DNA from: Hydractinia symbiolongicarpus
Lineage: Eukaryota; Cnidaria; Hydrozoa; Anthoathecata; Hydractiniidae
Direction: 5' to 3'
DNA length: 64,000 bases
Assembly: GCF_029227915.1 (NCBI RefSeq)
Contig: NC_079875.1
Location: forward strand, 17,725,001 to 17,789,000
Position numbers and translations under genes: made by a program. The notes below the pieces were generated by a model, which did not search any database, was not told the origin of the DNA, and saw only the letters and a program-made list of their open reading frames with translations. This document shows positions 22,143 to 35,603 of this stretch, piece after piece (position 1 is the stretch's first letter; each line of letters begins with the position of its first letter).

Positions 22143-23410
22143 TTTTCCTATAGAAAAAATAAAATTATAGCAGAGTAATATTATGAGTGACTAGGATTTT
22201 GAACACAATATATATGCATAGTAAAAGTCTTTATTAAACTTTGTATATAACTAATTATGGGGACAAATGTATTAAAAGACATATGAAATTCCATGCGAAA
22301 ACACATGCACAAATGTAGGTTGATACTTTATTAAAAATATGCATCTATACCATTTTTTAAAGTGCCATGATTTCGATTATAGCGTTGCACTTTATTGTTT
22401 AACTCCTTTTTCTATTAAATTCAAAAAGCTCAATGTAAATATGTTTATTTATTTGCTTAGAGTTTTTGGTACTTATGTACTTTATGCTTTGTGGTGTATA
22501 TATAACTAGCTATGTTTTAGATAGACAATGTTTTTTTCATTGCGTAAATTTCAGGAAACGTCTTTTCGTTCATGGAAGTGACAATTAGTTGTTGGTCAAT
22601 TCGACCATTTATCTTTAAATTCTGAGATGTCAAAATTCGTCAGTAATCATTGACGGGCCATTATTTCAAATGCTTTATTGATCAATGGTCTGTAGTACCA
22701 AATTAGGCAGATGTTACAAATATTTGGTGTTACAGTCACCTGACCAACCCTAATTTCCAATAATATTATACGCTTGTTGTCTCCCCACAGCCATTACCCA
22801 CCATTATTGTTGTGCTTCGCTTTAAAATGCGAAAAGGGTTCTAAGAACTAGTTGAAAACGACACGCTAAAATTTTATTTAAATAAGGTGCCAAAGTTATC
22901 ATTAAACATTAGCGATTTAATGGCGCGCCTTTATGGCTGGATGGTTGGATACAATTTTTTTAAACTTTGAGTTATCATTCACAGACCGACCGACTCTATT
23001 TTTGGTGCTCAAATGACTCTGCAACAGATATTTGTGACCTCCGCCTTAAACTTATATTATAGTCATGACTGCAATGGCTACAAAATGCAGATAAAAATAT
23101 AAAAAAAAAAAAATCAAATTGACAAAAAAAATGTGTCAAGGCAGATAGAAAATAAATGACATAAAGATGCAGAATTACTGGACGGGATACCATACTACTC
23201 TCTTTTAAAGCATTATTTAAAACATTATAAAAAAATTTGTGTAATTATGAAATATAGACATAGCATATAGACTAATTCAAGTTTTTAATTCCTGGAGACA
23301 AATATGTGCTCATAAAATTAGTGTATATATTGCTTTGCTAGCTAGCTAGCTAATCACTTAGCTATTTATTTTTATTACTGTGTATCCAGGTTTTTGTATA
23401 TATAATACTC

Positions 23411-23884
23411 CACGAGGGTGCCTACAAGTCGCTTACGCCGTAAAAAGCGCGGGCATTTTCGGGCAAGTTCAGCATTTTGAAAAAAATCCAAGTATTCGCC
23501 CGAAAAACCCGCATAGGCCCGAACAATGCACGAAAAAGTAAAAAACAGACACTAATGTGATTCAAAAAAACTATAAAAATTAAAATAAACTTACTATGTG
23601 GTAGCGAAGTTCTTAAAAGAACTGTTTTTGATGGTTTTTGATAAAGTTTACTTTATAAATAACTTATATATAAACTTTATTAACTCCTTTCTCTTCAAGT
23701 GCCTTCTTCCCAACTATCGTCTGCATGGTTTGTTACAAGGAATTGTACTTCGGGAATGTTCTGGGCAAGTAAGTTTGGGAAAGTGCGGGCGGTTTCAGGG
23801 GACAACCGCCAATTTTATTCAAAAAGTCGCCTGAACTCGCCCGTATATATATGTAGGCATTTGCGGCTTATCGGCACCCTCTCC
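23411..23884. mobile_element. hAT-like non-autonomous element (unit A)
   Basis: 474 bp flanked by 8 bp direct repeats TAATACTC (23403-23410 and 23885-23892). Termini are imperfect inverted repeats sharing GAGGGTGCC followed by a related AAG-CGC stretch. The interior also carries inverted CGGGC-rich words. An 8 bp target duplication points to the hAT superfamily. No transposase is encoded. Confidence 0.65.
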
Positions 23885-24780
23885 TAATACTCAGTGCAGG
23901 CACAAACCAAAAAGTGCAAGGAACTGACATTTTTGTGGAAACTTGGGAATATTCTTGCAGTCGGGTTCACGTCATAATTCTGCTTGAGAACCAATCACGG
24001 GCTAGTATTTAGATAAAGCAGAGGCATTATGAAATAATAGACAAATGCCATTATCATACAATACTGGATTTTTCAAGGAATTCTTCTTTTTTTTTAGTCA
24101 AATTTTTAATATGTTTTAGATAGTGCATAATCTTTGCCATTTTGCAACATTTTAACGCCGTTTTGCTTGTAAAGTCTGTTTATTAAGATTTCTACACTGT
24201 GACTGTAAGGTTTCACCGTGAAAAGTTCACTTGTACCCTCATCGGAAAGCAACGAAGAAGAACATTCCGACCCCAAGAATAGAAGTTGCCCCTAAAAACG
24301 CACTGAAAATGTAAGAAAATAAATCAATATATGCGATGCTAGCTTCTTTAGCTAGCTATTATTATGGGCCTAAGCCAGCTATTTTAGAGCTAGGCTATGT
24401 GCACATAAAAACAAAAGACAGCGGAGAAATTGTTGTTACAGAAAACATTAACAAGTGTTATTATTATTATAATACGGTACAAGGGGGGAATTAGACTTTT
24501 ATCGAGCTGAGATTTCCATTATACATATCGTCTACACCACAGAGCAGGTTTGCTTTCGTTTTTCGTACCTTGGCTGCCATAATGATACTGGAACTCACGA
24601 CCCCAGGCCCCCAGTAGTCGCAACAAAGCTTGGGGGGGGGGAGGCGGGCGCTGGAACTACACAACAACACCAATAATCGGTTAAATATTAATTTAGGGGG
24701 AAACTTTCGCGGGCAGAAACTTTTGCGATTTTTGCTTCTTATTAATACGTATACAATTTTTCCATTTTTCAGTCTATCAT

Positions 24781-24854
24781 TCTATAATAACTTTTGTCTC
24801 TTTCTTTCTCTTTGCCATGCGACCCCGTGGATATTTTCACGGGTTAACGACTAG
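24781..24854 (+). mobile_element. Degraded Helitron 3' end (unit A)
   Basis: CCCGTGGATATTTTCACGGG hairpin followed by TTAACGACTAG and T, the same 3' end as the 132 bp Helitron at 2520. The left boundary (a TCTATAATAA near 24781) is a guess and is not preceded by A. Confidence 0.5.
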
Positions 24855-25088
24855 TTTGAGAGAGCTAGAGATTTAGCTGCTATATACTAAATGTGAAAAC
24901 TCACGCAATGTTGTATTTGTAAGCTGCGTCACAAAAAATGAAATAAAAAGAGTTCGCTGGCGCTAAGTTATGGCTAGTAAAGGCGAAGGTTTACTTATAT
25001 CGCCCCTTCTTATATCGCCCCTACTTTAAATTTGTGTGCGCATTTTTGTTTCCAGTGGAAATTGTGCCGCTTTGACGTACGGCGGCCG

Positions 25089-26156
25089 TTAAGGATACGG
25101 TAACCCCTGAGGCACATACTCAGCATATTTAAAATATCTCCTCTGCTCGCTATATTAACCCTAACAAATCTATATATTCTGAAAGCCAAATAAATCATCT
25201 CTAGAGTGATGATAAAGTATTTCTATAAAAAAATCCAAAAAGGAGAAAAAAAAATTATACAAAAATTCACCCTTCCAGTTCATTTTGTCGAACACTCCCC
25301 TCAATAAAAAATATGATTGCGAAGCTCTTATTCAGCTCTAAACAAATTTGCTTTTTTTACTCAAAAGAACACGTGGTTCCAAAAATATCGCAAATTTTGT
25401 GTTACAATAGCTGTTTTATGACTGATTTATCTATTTTTAAGATTGATAGACCGATAACTTGATATTTCCTCACTTTCTGCGTTAGAAAAAGCAAAGTTTT
25501 GTAGCCAAAGATATATTTGTCGCAACAAACTTGTTTTCGTACAATTTCGACAAGATGGAGGGGAGTGTTCGACAAAAATATATACCGTTACGACTAAAAA
25601 TTTTATTTCGAGAAAAAGCAAATCAAAGACCTTTGCCTTTACCTGCAAGAATCATGGTTACACCCACTTAAAGGTTATGAACAATTAATAACCCATGAAT
25701 ATTTTATTTAAAATTAAAGGTAAAGTATTTTCGCAGAACTTTGGGTGTAGTTATTGTTAAACAGACAACAGGATAACATAAAATAACAGGATAAAAACGA
25801 AAAAAAATAAAGAAAAAAATTAAAAAGGTATAGATGATAAATAATAATAGATTTGTATAGATTATTAAAGTGTGAATGTTTCCTATGTTATATGTAGAGA
25901 TGCAATTTTTTATTCGTTCTGAAAAACTCTCTTTAATTATTATACAGATTAAATATATTTAAGGAACTTTAAACTTTGAGCACACTATTGAAAACACTAA
26001 AAGATAAAAAATATTTTTTCTCATTTTATCCCTCTTAACAATAAGTATTTTTGATTCTTTTTAAAAAAATATCAGGAAATTATGCCAAAGAATCAAAATT
26101 AAAAAAAATATTTTTTTTAAAAAAAATGACTCTGAAGGGGGTTACCGTATCCTTAA
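25089..26156. mobile_element. TTAA-flanked MITE of 1068 bp (unit A)
   Basis: TTAA plus GGATACGGTAACCCC at the left is exactly mirrored by GGGGTTACCGTATCC plus TTAA at the right. A TTAA target duplication with short terminal inverted repeats is typical of piggyBac-type elements. No transposase frame is present. It ends about 400 bp before the KLHL start codon and so is part of the duplicated promoter region. Confidence 0.7.
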
Positions 26157-26558
26157 GTACGTCGTGTTGGTGGACTTTCGCCTTAAGATTCGGGGAAAAT
26201 TGAATACGCGCGTGACGTGACAAATCCGCAAAATAAGATCGGAAAAAATTATCCGCAAAACAATTTCTATTGCAAAATTCCTTTCTTATAATTAAAATTT
26301 CTTCCGAATTTTAAATCCCACACCACCAAGCTTTAAATTAAGAGGGTCTATATCTAAAGCAGGGGCGCGGAGTGCGAGTCTGCTATTTCGAAAGGTCCAT
26401 GGTCAAACCTGTAAAGCGATAAGTTATGGAATATCATCCAAAAAGGAAGAGATAAAAGGTGACCACGGGGCTTAGAAAAATGGGAAATATTTTTGACCTT
26501 GTTCAAAACAAACCAACATTCCCCCAAGGCAGGAGTGAAAGTGAATTATAACGTAAAA

Positions 26559-27581
26559 ATGGATGAACATGACAGTTTGTTTATAAACGATAGTTCTCAT
26601 ATATTTAATGTTTGCGAAGTTTTAAATATATTTCGTGAAAGTGGAGAACTTTGCGATGTCGTACTTTACACCGACGAAGGTATGAAGTTGCCAGCACACA
26701 AAGTCGTACTGAGCGCTTGCTCACCATATTTTAGAGCCATGTTTACTACAAATTTTATAGAAGCCAGAGAACCGGTTATATATTTAAAGCATACTGATGG
26801 TTATGCTTTAAGAGATATGATTGATTATTTCTATTCAGGCAAATTGACTGTTAATTGTTACAATGTTGAAGAAATAATCAAGCTGGCAAATGTTTTGCAG
26901 TTAAAAGATTTAATTGAGAAATGTGAAGTGTATTTGCGACGGAATATGTCACCTAAAAATTCACTTGGGTTACAAGCTTTTGCTCATCAATATTCTTTAA
27001 AAAAATTGAAGGAACATGCCAAGCGTTACAGCTGTTGGAATTTCAATGATGTAAAGAATGAAGAGGAATTTCTTCTTTTGCCTTTAAGTTGCTTAAAAGA
27101 ATTGATTGCAGATGATTCATTGAGAGCACCTTCTGAGGATTATATTTTCGAGGCTGTAATGAAATGGATTTTATATGATTTTAACAACAGAAAAAGTAAT
27201 TTACAACAGCTGCTGCCACATGTTAGATTTCCTCTAATGAGTCCAAATTACATTCGAAAGAGTAATATAGTTCAAACTTTGTTGGATAACTTTACTATTG
27301 GAGCCAGTTACATTGAAGAAGCTTTGAAATATCAGTACCAAGAACTTACTATTGAAAATGCAATATTACCAAAACGCTTTACACCCAGGGCTTCTTCTCA
27401 GGATATTTATGTCATTGGCGGTTGGTCAAATGGTCAAAAATTGAGCACTGTCCAATGTTTTAGTGTAGATACCTTAAAATGGACAACAGTTAGTAACATG
27501 AATGTTGCACACGTGTCAAAAGAAGATTACTTCCGTGTCATAGTGTCCAATGAAGAAAACACATGCACAAATGTAGGTTGA
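26559..27581 (+). pseudogene. Truncated Kelch-like gene, copy A (BTB-BACK only)
   Basis: Starts MDEHDSLFIND (ATG at 26559; the frame is open a further 22 codons upstream without ATG) and is identical to the intact copy at 37074 through the BTB and BACK domains and the start of Kelch repeat 2. At the duplication junction the frame runs from VIVSNEE into seven foreign residues (NTCTNVG) and stops. The predicted 340-residue product has dimerisation and CUL3-binding parts but almost no substrate-binding propeller. It could be inert or act as a dominant-negative adaptor if translated; that is inference. An upstream ATG at 26480 opens a 24-codon overlapping uORF. Confidence 0.85.
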
Positions 27582-28668
27582 TACTTTATTAAAAATATGC
27601 ATCTATACCATTTTTTAAAGTGCCATGATTTCGATTATAGCGTTGCACTTTATTGTTTAACTCCTTTTTCTATTAAATTCAAAAAGCTCAATGTAAATAT
27701 GTTTATTTATTTGCTTAGAGTTTTTGGTACTTATGTACTTTATGCTTTGTGGTGTATATATAACTAGCTATGTTTTAGATAGACAATGTTTTTTTCATTG
27801 CGTAAATTTCAGGAAACGTCTTTTCGTTCATGGAAGTGACAATTAGTTGTTGGTCAATTCGACCATTTATCTTTAAATTCTGAGATGTCAAAATTCGTCA
27901 GTAATCATTGACGGGCCATTATTTCAAATGCTTTATTGATCAATGGTCTGTAGTACCAAATTAGGCAGATGTTACAAATATTTGGTGTTACAGTCACCTG
28001 ACCAACCCTAATTTCCAATAATATTATACGCTTGTTGTCTCCCCACAGCCATTACCCACCATTATTGTTGTGCTTCGCTTTAAAATGCGAAAAGGGTTCT
28101 AAGAACTAGTTGAAAACGACACGCTAAAATTTTATTTAAATAAGGTGCCAAAGTTATCATTAAACATTAGCGATTTAATGGCGCGCCTTTATGGCTGGAT
28201 GGTTGGATACAATTTTTTTAAACTTTGAGTTATCATTCACAGACCGACCGACTCTATTTTTGGTGCTCAAATGACTCTGCAACAGATATTTGTGACTTCC
28301 GCCTTAAACTTATATTATAGTCATGACTGCAATGGCTACAAAATGCAGATAAAAATATAAAAAAAAAAAAATCAAATTGACAAAAAAAATGTGTCAAGGC
28401 AGATAGAAAATAAATGACATAAAGATGCAGAATTACTGGACGGGATACCATACTACTCTCTTTTAAAGCATTATTTAAAACATTATAAAAAAATTTGTGT
28501 AATTATGAAATATAGACATAGCATATAGACTAATTCAAGTTTTTAATTCCTGGAGACAAATATGTGCTCATAAAATTAGTGTATATATTGCTTTGCTAGC
28601 TAGCTAGCTAATCACTTAGCTATTTATTTTTATTACTGTGTATCCAGGTTTTTGTATATATAATACTC

Positions 28669-29142
28669 CACGAGGGTGCCTACAAGTCGCTTACGCCGTA
28701 AAAAGCGCGGGCATTTTCGGGCAAGTTCAGCATTTTGAAAAAAATCCAAGTATTCGCCCGAAAAACCCGCATAGGCCCGAACAATGCACGAAAAAGTAAA
28801 AAACAGACACTAATGTGATTCAAAAAAACTATAAAAATTAAAATAAACTTACTATGTGGTAGCGAAGTTCTTAAAAGAACTGTTTTTGATGGTTTTTGAT
28901 AAAGTTTACTTTATAAATAACTTATATATAAACTTTATTAACTCCTTTCTCTTCAAGTGCCTTCTTCCCAACTATCGTCTGCATGGTTTGTTACAAGGAA
29001 TTGTACTTCGGGAATGTTCTGGGCAAGTAAGTTTGGGAAAGTGCGGGCGGTTTCAGGGGACAACCGCCAATTTTATTCAAAAAGTCGCCTGAACTCGCCC
29101 GTATATATATGTAGGCATTTGCGGCTTATCGGCACCCTCTCC
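28669..29142. mobile_element. hAT-like non-autonomous element (unit B)
   Basis: Copy of the 474 bp element of unit A with the same TAATACTC flanks (28661-28668 and 29143-29150). It was carried along by the segmental duplication rather than inserted anew. Confidence 0.65.
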
Positions 29143-30036
29143 TAATACTCAGTGCAGGCACAAACCAAAAAGTGCAAGGAACTGACATTTTTGTGGAAAC
29201 TTGGGAATATTCTTGCAGTCGGGTTCACGTCATAATTCTGCTTGAGAACCAATCACGGGCTAGTATTTAGATAAAGCAGAGGCATTATGAAATAATAGAC
29301 AAATGCCATTATCATACAATACTGGATTTTTCAAGGAATTCTTCTTTTTTTTTAGTCAAATTTTTAATATGTTTTAGATAGTGCATAATCTTTGCCATTT
29401 TGCAACATTTTAACGCCGTTTTGCTTGTAAAGTCTGTTTATTAAGATTTCTACTGTGACTGTAAGGTTTCACCGTGAAAAGTTCACTTGTACCCTCATCG
29501 GAAAGCAACGAAGAAGAACATTCCGACCCCAAGAATAGAAGTTGCCCCTAAAAACGCACTGAAAATGTAAGAAAATAAATCAATATATGCGATGCTAGCT
29601 TCTTTAGCTAGCTATTATTATGGGCCTAAGCCAGCTATTTTAGAGCTAGGCTATGTGCACATAAAAACAAAAGACAGCGGAGAAATTGTTGTTACAGAAA
29701 ACATTAACAAGTGTTATTATTATTATAATACGGTACAAGGGGGGAATTAGACTTTTATCGAGCTGAGATTTCCATTATACATATCGTCTACACCACAGAG
29801 CAGGTTTGCTTTCGTTTTTCGTACCTTGGCTGCCATAATGATACTGGAACTCACGACCCCAGGCCCCCAGTAGTCGCAACAAAGCTTGGGGGGGGGGAGG
29901 CGGGCGCTGGAACTACACAACAACACCAATAATCGGTTAAATATTAATTTAGGGGGAAACTTTCGCGGGCAGAAACTTTTGCGATTTTTGCTTCTTATTA
30001 ATACGTATACAATTTTTCCATTTTTCAGTCTATCAT

Positions 30037-30110
30037 TCTATAATAACTTTTGTCTCTTTCTTTCTCTTTGCCATGCGACCCCGTGGATATTTTCACGGGT
30101 TAACGACTAG
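30037..30110 (+). mobile_element. Degraded Helitron 3' end (unit B)
   Basis: Duplicate of the fragment at 24781-24854, with the same hairpin and CTAG end. Confidence 0.5.
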
Positions 30111-30344
30111 TTTGAGAGAGCTAGAGATTTAGCTGCTATATACTAAATGTGAAAACTCACGCAATGTTGTATTTGTAAGCTGCGTCACAAAAAATGAAAT
30201 AAAAAGAGTTCGCTGGCGCTAAGTTATGGCTAGTAAAGGCGAAGGTTTACTTATATCGCCCCTTCTTATATCGCCCCTACTTTAAATTTGTGTGCGCATT
30301 TTTGTTTCCAGTGGAAATTGTGCCGCTTTGACGTACGGCGGCCG

Positions 30345-31412
30345 TTAAGGATACGGTAACCCCTGAGGCACATACTCAGCATATTTAAAATATCTCCTCT
30401 GCTCGCTATATTAACCCTAACAAATCTATATATTCTGAAAGCCAAATAAATCATCTCTAGAGTGATGATAAAGTATTTCTATAAAAAAATCCAAAAAGGA
30501 GAAAAAAAAATTATACAAAAATTCACCCTTCCAGTTCATTTTGTCGAACACTCCCCTCAATAAAAAATATGATTGCGAAGCTCTTATTCAGCTCTAAACA
30601 AATTTGCTTTTTTTACTCAAAAGAACACGTGGTTCCAAAAATATCGCAAATTTTGTGTTACAATAGCTGTTTTATGACTGATTTATCTATTTTTAAGATT
30701 GATAGACCGATAACTTGATATTTCCTCACTTTCTGCGTTAGAAAAAGCAAAGTTTTGTAGCCAAAGATATATTTGTCGCAACAAACTTGTTTTCGTACAA
30801 TTTCGACAAGATGGAGGGGAGTGTTCGACAAAAATATATACCGTTACGACTAAAAATTTTATTTCGAGAAAAAGCAAATCAAAGACCTTTGCCTTTACCT
30901 GCAAGAATCATGGTTACACCCACTTAAAGGTTATGAACAATTAATAACCCATGAATATTTTATTTAAAATTAAAGGTAAAGTATTTTCGCAGAACTTTGG
31001 GTGTAGTTATTGTTAAACAGACAACAGGATAACATAAAATAACAGGATAAAAACGAAAAAAAATAAAGAAAAAAATTAAAAAGGTATAGATGATAAATAA
31101 TAATAGATTTGTATAGATTATTAAAGTGTGAATGTTTCCTATGTTATATGTACAGATGCAATTTTTTATTCGTTCTGAAAAACTCTCTTTAATTATTATA
31201 CAGATTAAATATATTTAAGGAACTTTAAACTTTGAGCACACTATTGAAAACACTAAAAGATAAAAAATATTTTTTCTCATTTTATCCCTCTTAACAATAA
31301 GTATTTTTGATTCTTTTTAAAAAAATATCAGGAAATTATGCCAAAGAATCAAAATTAAAAAAAATATTTTTTTTAAAAAAAATGACTCTGAAGGGGGTTA
31401 CCGTATCCTTAA
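30345..31412. mobile_element. TTAA-flanked MITE (unit B)
   Basis: Duplicate of 25089-26156 with identical TTAA flanks and terminal inverted repeats. One base differs near 31152 (GTACAGATG versus GTAGAGATG). Confidence 0.7.
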
Positions 31413-31814
31413 GTACGTCGTGTTGGTGGACTTTCGCCTTAAGATTCGGGGAAAATTGAATACGCGCGTGACGTGACAAATCCGCAAAATAAGATCGGAA
31501 AAAATTATCCGCAAAACAATTTCTATTGCAAAATTCCTTTCTTATAATTAAAATTTCTTCCGAATTTTAAATCCCACACCACCAAGCTTTAAATTAAGAG
31601 GGTCTATATCTAAAGCAGGGGCGCGGAGTGCGAGTCTGCTATTTCGAAAGGTCCATGGTCAAACCTGTAAAGCGATAAGTTATGGAATATCATCCAAAAA
31701 GGAAGAGATAAAAGGTGACCACGGGGCTTAGAAAAATGGGAAATATTTTTGACCTTGTTCAAAACAAACCAACATTCCCCCAAGGCAGGAGTGAAAGTGA
31801 ATTATAACGTAAAA

Positions 31815-32837
31815 ATGGATGAACATGACAGTTTGTTTATAAACGATAGTTCTCATATATTTAATGTTTGCGAAGTTTTAAATATATTTCGTGAAAGTGG
31901 AGAACTTTGCGATGTCGTACTTTACACCGACGAAGGTATGAAGTTGCCAGCACACAAAGTCGTACTGAGCGCTTGCTCACCATATTTTAGAGCCATGTTT
32001 ACTACAAATTTTATAGAAGCCAGAGAACCGGTTATATATTTAAAGCATACTGATGGTTATGCTTTAAGAGATATGATTGATTATTTCTATTCAGGCAAAT
32101 TGACTGTTAATTGTTACAATGTTGAAGAAATAATCAAGCTGGCAAATGTTTTGCAGTTAAAAGATTTAATTGAGAAATGTGAAGTGTATTTGCGACGGAA
32201 TATGTCACCTAAAAATTCACTTGGGTTACAAGCTTTTGCTCATCAATATTCTTTAAAAAAATTGAAGGAACATGCCAAGCGTTACAGCTGTTGGAATTTC
32301 AATGATGTAAAGAATGAAGAGGAATTTCTTCTTTTGCCTTTAAGTTGCTTAAAAGAATTGATTGCAGATGATTCATTGAGAGCACCTTCTGAGGATTATA
32401 TTTTCGAGGCTGTAATGAAATGGATTTTATATGATTTTAACAACAGAAAAAGTAATTTACAACAGCTGCTGCCACATGTTAGATTTCCTCTAATGAGTCC
32501 AAATTACATTCGAAAGAGTAATATAGTTCAAACTTTGTTGGATAACTTTACTATTGGAGCCAGTTACATTGAAGAAGCTTTGAAATATCAGTACCAAGAA
32601 CTTACTATTGAAAATGCAATATTACCAAAACGCTTTACACCCAGGGCTTCTTCTCAGGATATTTATGTCATTGGCGGTTGGTCAAATGGTCAAAAATTGA
32701 GCACTGTCCAATGTTTTAGTGTAGATACCTTAAAATGGACAACAGTTAGTAACATGAATGTTGCACACGTGTCAAAAGAAGATTACTTCCGTGTCATAGT
32801 GTCCAATGAAGAAAACACATGCACAAATGTAGGTTGA
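31815..32837 (+). pseudogene. Truncated Kelch-like gene, copy B (BTB-BACK only)
   Basis: Same as copy A, including the seven-residue junction tail and stop. The frame is intact from ATG at 31815, so it is truncated rather than decayed. That fits a very recent duplication. Confidence 0.85.
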
Positions 32838-33924
32838 TACTTTATTAAAAATATGCATCTATACCATTTTTTAAAGTGCCATGATTTCGATTATAGCGTT
32901 GCACTTTATTGTTTAACTCCTTTTTCTATTAAATTCAAAAAGCTCAATGTAAATATGTTTATTTATTTGCTTAGAGTTTTTGGTACTTATGTACTTTATG
33001 CTTTGTGGTGTATATATAACTAGCTATGTTTTAGATAGACAATGTTTTTTTCATTGCGTAAATTTCAGGAAACGTCTTTTCGTTCATGGAAGTGACAATT
33101 AGTTGTTGGTCAATTCGACCATTTATCTTTAAATTCTGAGATGTCAAAATTCGTCAGTAATCATTGACGGGCCATTATTTCAAATGCTTTATTGATCAAT
33201 GGTCTGTAGTACCAAATTAGGCAGATGTTACAAATATTTGGTGTTACAGTCACCTGACCAACCCTAATTTCCAATAATATTATACGCTTGTTGTCTCCCC
33301 ACAGCCATTACCCACCATTATTGTTGTGCTTCGCTTTAAAATGCGAAAAGGGTTCTAAGAACTAGTTGAAAACGACACGCTAAAATTTTATTTAAATAAG
33401 GTGCCAAAGTTATCATTAAACATTAGCGATTTAATGGCGCGCCTTTATGGCTGGATGGTTGGATACAATTTTTTTAAACTTTGAGTTATCATTCACAGAC
33501 CGACCGACTCTATTTTTGGTGCTCAAATGACTCTGCAACAGATATTTGTGACTTCCGCCTTAAACTTATATTATAGTCATGACTGCAATGGCTACAAAAT
33601 GCAGATAAAAATATAAAAAAAAAAAAATCAAATTGACAAAAAAAATGTGTCAAGGCAGATAGAAAATAAATGACATAAAGATGCAGAATTACTGGACGGG
33701 ATACCATACTACTCTCTTTTAAAGCATTATTTAAAACATTATAAAAAAATTTGTGTAATTATGAAATATAGACATAGCATATAGACTAATTCAAGTTTTT
33801 AATTCCTGGAGACAAATATGTGCTCATAAAATTAGTGTATATATTGCTTTGCTAGCTAGCTAGCTAATCACTTAGCTATTTATTTTTATTACTGTGTATC
33901 CAGGTTTTTGTATATATAATACTC

Positions 33925-34398
33925 CACGAGGGTGCCTACAAGTCGCTTACGCCGTAAAAAGCGCGGGCATTTTCGGGCAAGTTCAGCATTTTGAAAAAAA
34001 TCCAAGTATTCGCCCGAAAAACCCGCATAGGCCCGAACAATGCACGAAAAAGTAAAAAACAGACACTAATGTGATTCAAAAAAACTATAAAAATTAAAAT
34101 AAACTTACTATGTGGTAGCGAAGTTCTTAAAAGAACTGTTTTTGATGGTTTTTGATAAAGTTTACTTTATAAATAACTTATATATAAACTTTATTAACTC
34201 CTTTCTCTTCAAGTGCCTTCTTCCCAACTATCGTCTGCATGGTTTGTTACAAGGAATTGTACTTCGGGAATGTTCTGGGCAAGTAAGTTTGGGAAAGTGC
34301 GGGCGGTTTCAGGGGACAACCGCCAATTTTATTCAAAAAGTCGCCTGAACTCGCCCGTATATATATGTAGGCATTTGCGGCTTATCGGCACCCTCTCC
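33925..34398. mobile_element. hAT-like non-autonomous element (unit C)
   Basis: Third copy of the 474 bp element with TAATACTC at 33917-33924 and 34399-34406. Confidence 0.65.
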
Positions 34399-35295
34399 TA
34401 ATACTCAGTGCAGGCACAAACCAAAAAGTGCAAGGAACTGACATTTTTGTGGAAACTTGGGAATATTCTTGCAGTCGGGTTCACGTCATAATTCTGCTTG
34501 AGAACCAATCACGGGCTAGTATTTAGATAAAGCAGAGGCATTATGAAATAATAGACAAATGCCATTATCATACAATACTGGATTTTTCAAGGAATTCTTC
34601 TTTTTTTTTAGTCAAATTTTTAATATGTTTTAGATAGTGCATAATCTTTGCCATTTTGCAACATTTTAACGCCGTTTTGCTTGTAAAGTCTGTTTATTAA
34701 GATTTCTACACTGTGACTGTAAGGTTTCACCGTGAAAAGTTCACTTGTACCCTCATCGGAAAGCAACGAAGAAGAACATTCCGACCCCAAGAATAGAAGT
34801 TGCCCCTAAAAACGCACTGAAAATGTAAGAAAATAAATCAATATATGCGATGCTAGCTTCTTTAGCTAGCTATTATTATGGGCTAAGCCAGCTATTTTAG
34901 AGCTAGGCTATGTGCACATAAAAACAAAAGACAGCGGAGAAATTGTTGTTACAGAAAACATTAACAAGTGTTATTATTATTATAATACGGTACAAGGGGG
35001 GAATTAGACTTTTATCGAGCTGAGATTTCCATTATACATATCGTCTACACCACAGAGCAGGTTTGCTTTCGTTTTTCGTACCTTGGCTGCCATAATGATA
35101 CTGGAACTCACGACCCCAGGCCCCCAGTAGTCGCAACAAAGCTTGGGGGGGGGGGGAGGCGGGCGCTGGAACTACACAACAACACCAATAATCGGTTAAA
35201 TATTAATTTAGGGGGAAACTTTCGCGGGCAGAAACTTTTGCGATTTTTGCTTCTTATTAATACGTATACAATTTTTCCATTTTTCAGTCTATCAT

Positions 35296-35369
35296 TCTAT
35301 AATAACTTTTGTCTCTTTCTTTCTCTTTGCCATGCGACCCCGTGGATATTTTCACGGGTTAACGACTAG
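35296..35369 (+). mobile_element. Degraded Helitron 3' end (unit C)
   Basis: Third copy of the hairpin plus CTAG fragment. Confidence 0.5.
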
Positions 35370-35603
35370 TTTGAGAGAGCTAGAGATTTAGCTGCTATAT
35401 ACTAAATGTGAAAACTCACGCAATGTTGTATTTGTAAGCTGCGTCACAAAAAATGAAATAAAAAGAGTTCGCTGGCGCTAAGTTATGGCTAGTAAAGGCG
35501 AAGGTTTACTTATATCGCCCCTTCTTATATCGCCCCTACTTTAAATTTGTGTGCGCATTTTTGTTTCCAGTGGAAATTGTGCCGCTTTGACGTACGGCGG
35601 CCG

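Larger units (their letters stand above)
22296..27553 (+). repeat. KLHL segmental repeat, unit A (about 5258 bp)
   Basis: First of three head-to-tail units. Its left edge is the word GAAAACACATGCACAAATG at 22296, which recurs at the A/B and B/C junctions. It contains an hAT-like MITE, a Helitron 3' end, a TTAA-flanked MITE, the gene promoter region and a truncated KLHL gene. Differences from unit B are few, for example GACCTCC versus GACTTCC near 23037 and a 2 bp indel near 24196. Confidence 0.95.
27554..32809 (+). repeat. KLHL segmental repeat, unit B (about 5256 bp)
   Basis: Second unit, nearly identical to unit A. The A/B junction fuses KLHL coding sequence (CCAATGAAGA) to the left-edge word GAAAACACATGC, sharing about two bases, as in microhomology-mediated tandem duplication. 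The same junction recurs at B/C. Confidence 0.95.

Noticed and set aside
23598-23887. Open frames repeated in all three KLHL units (also near 28856 and 34112)
   Set aside because: They lie within the non-autonomous hAT-like element and its inverted repeats; conserved only because the units are duplicates.
24491-25648. Other short frames repeated in each KLHL unit
   Set aside because: No domains; they overlap MITE and Helitron sequence and are identical only through recent duplication.
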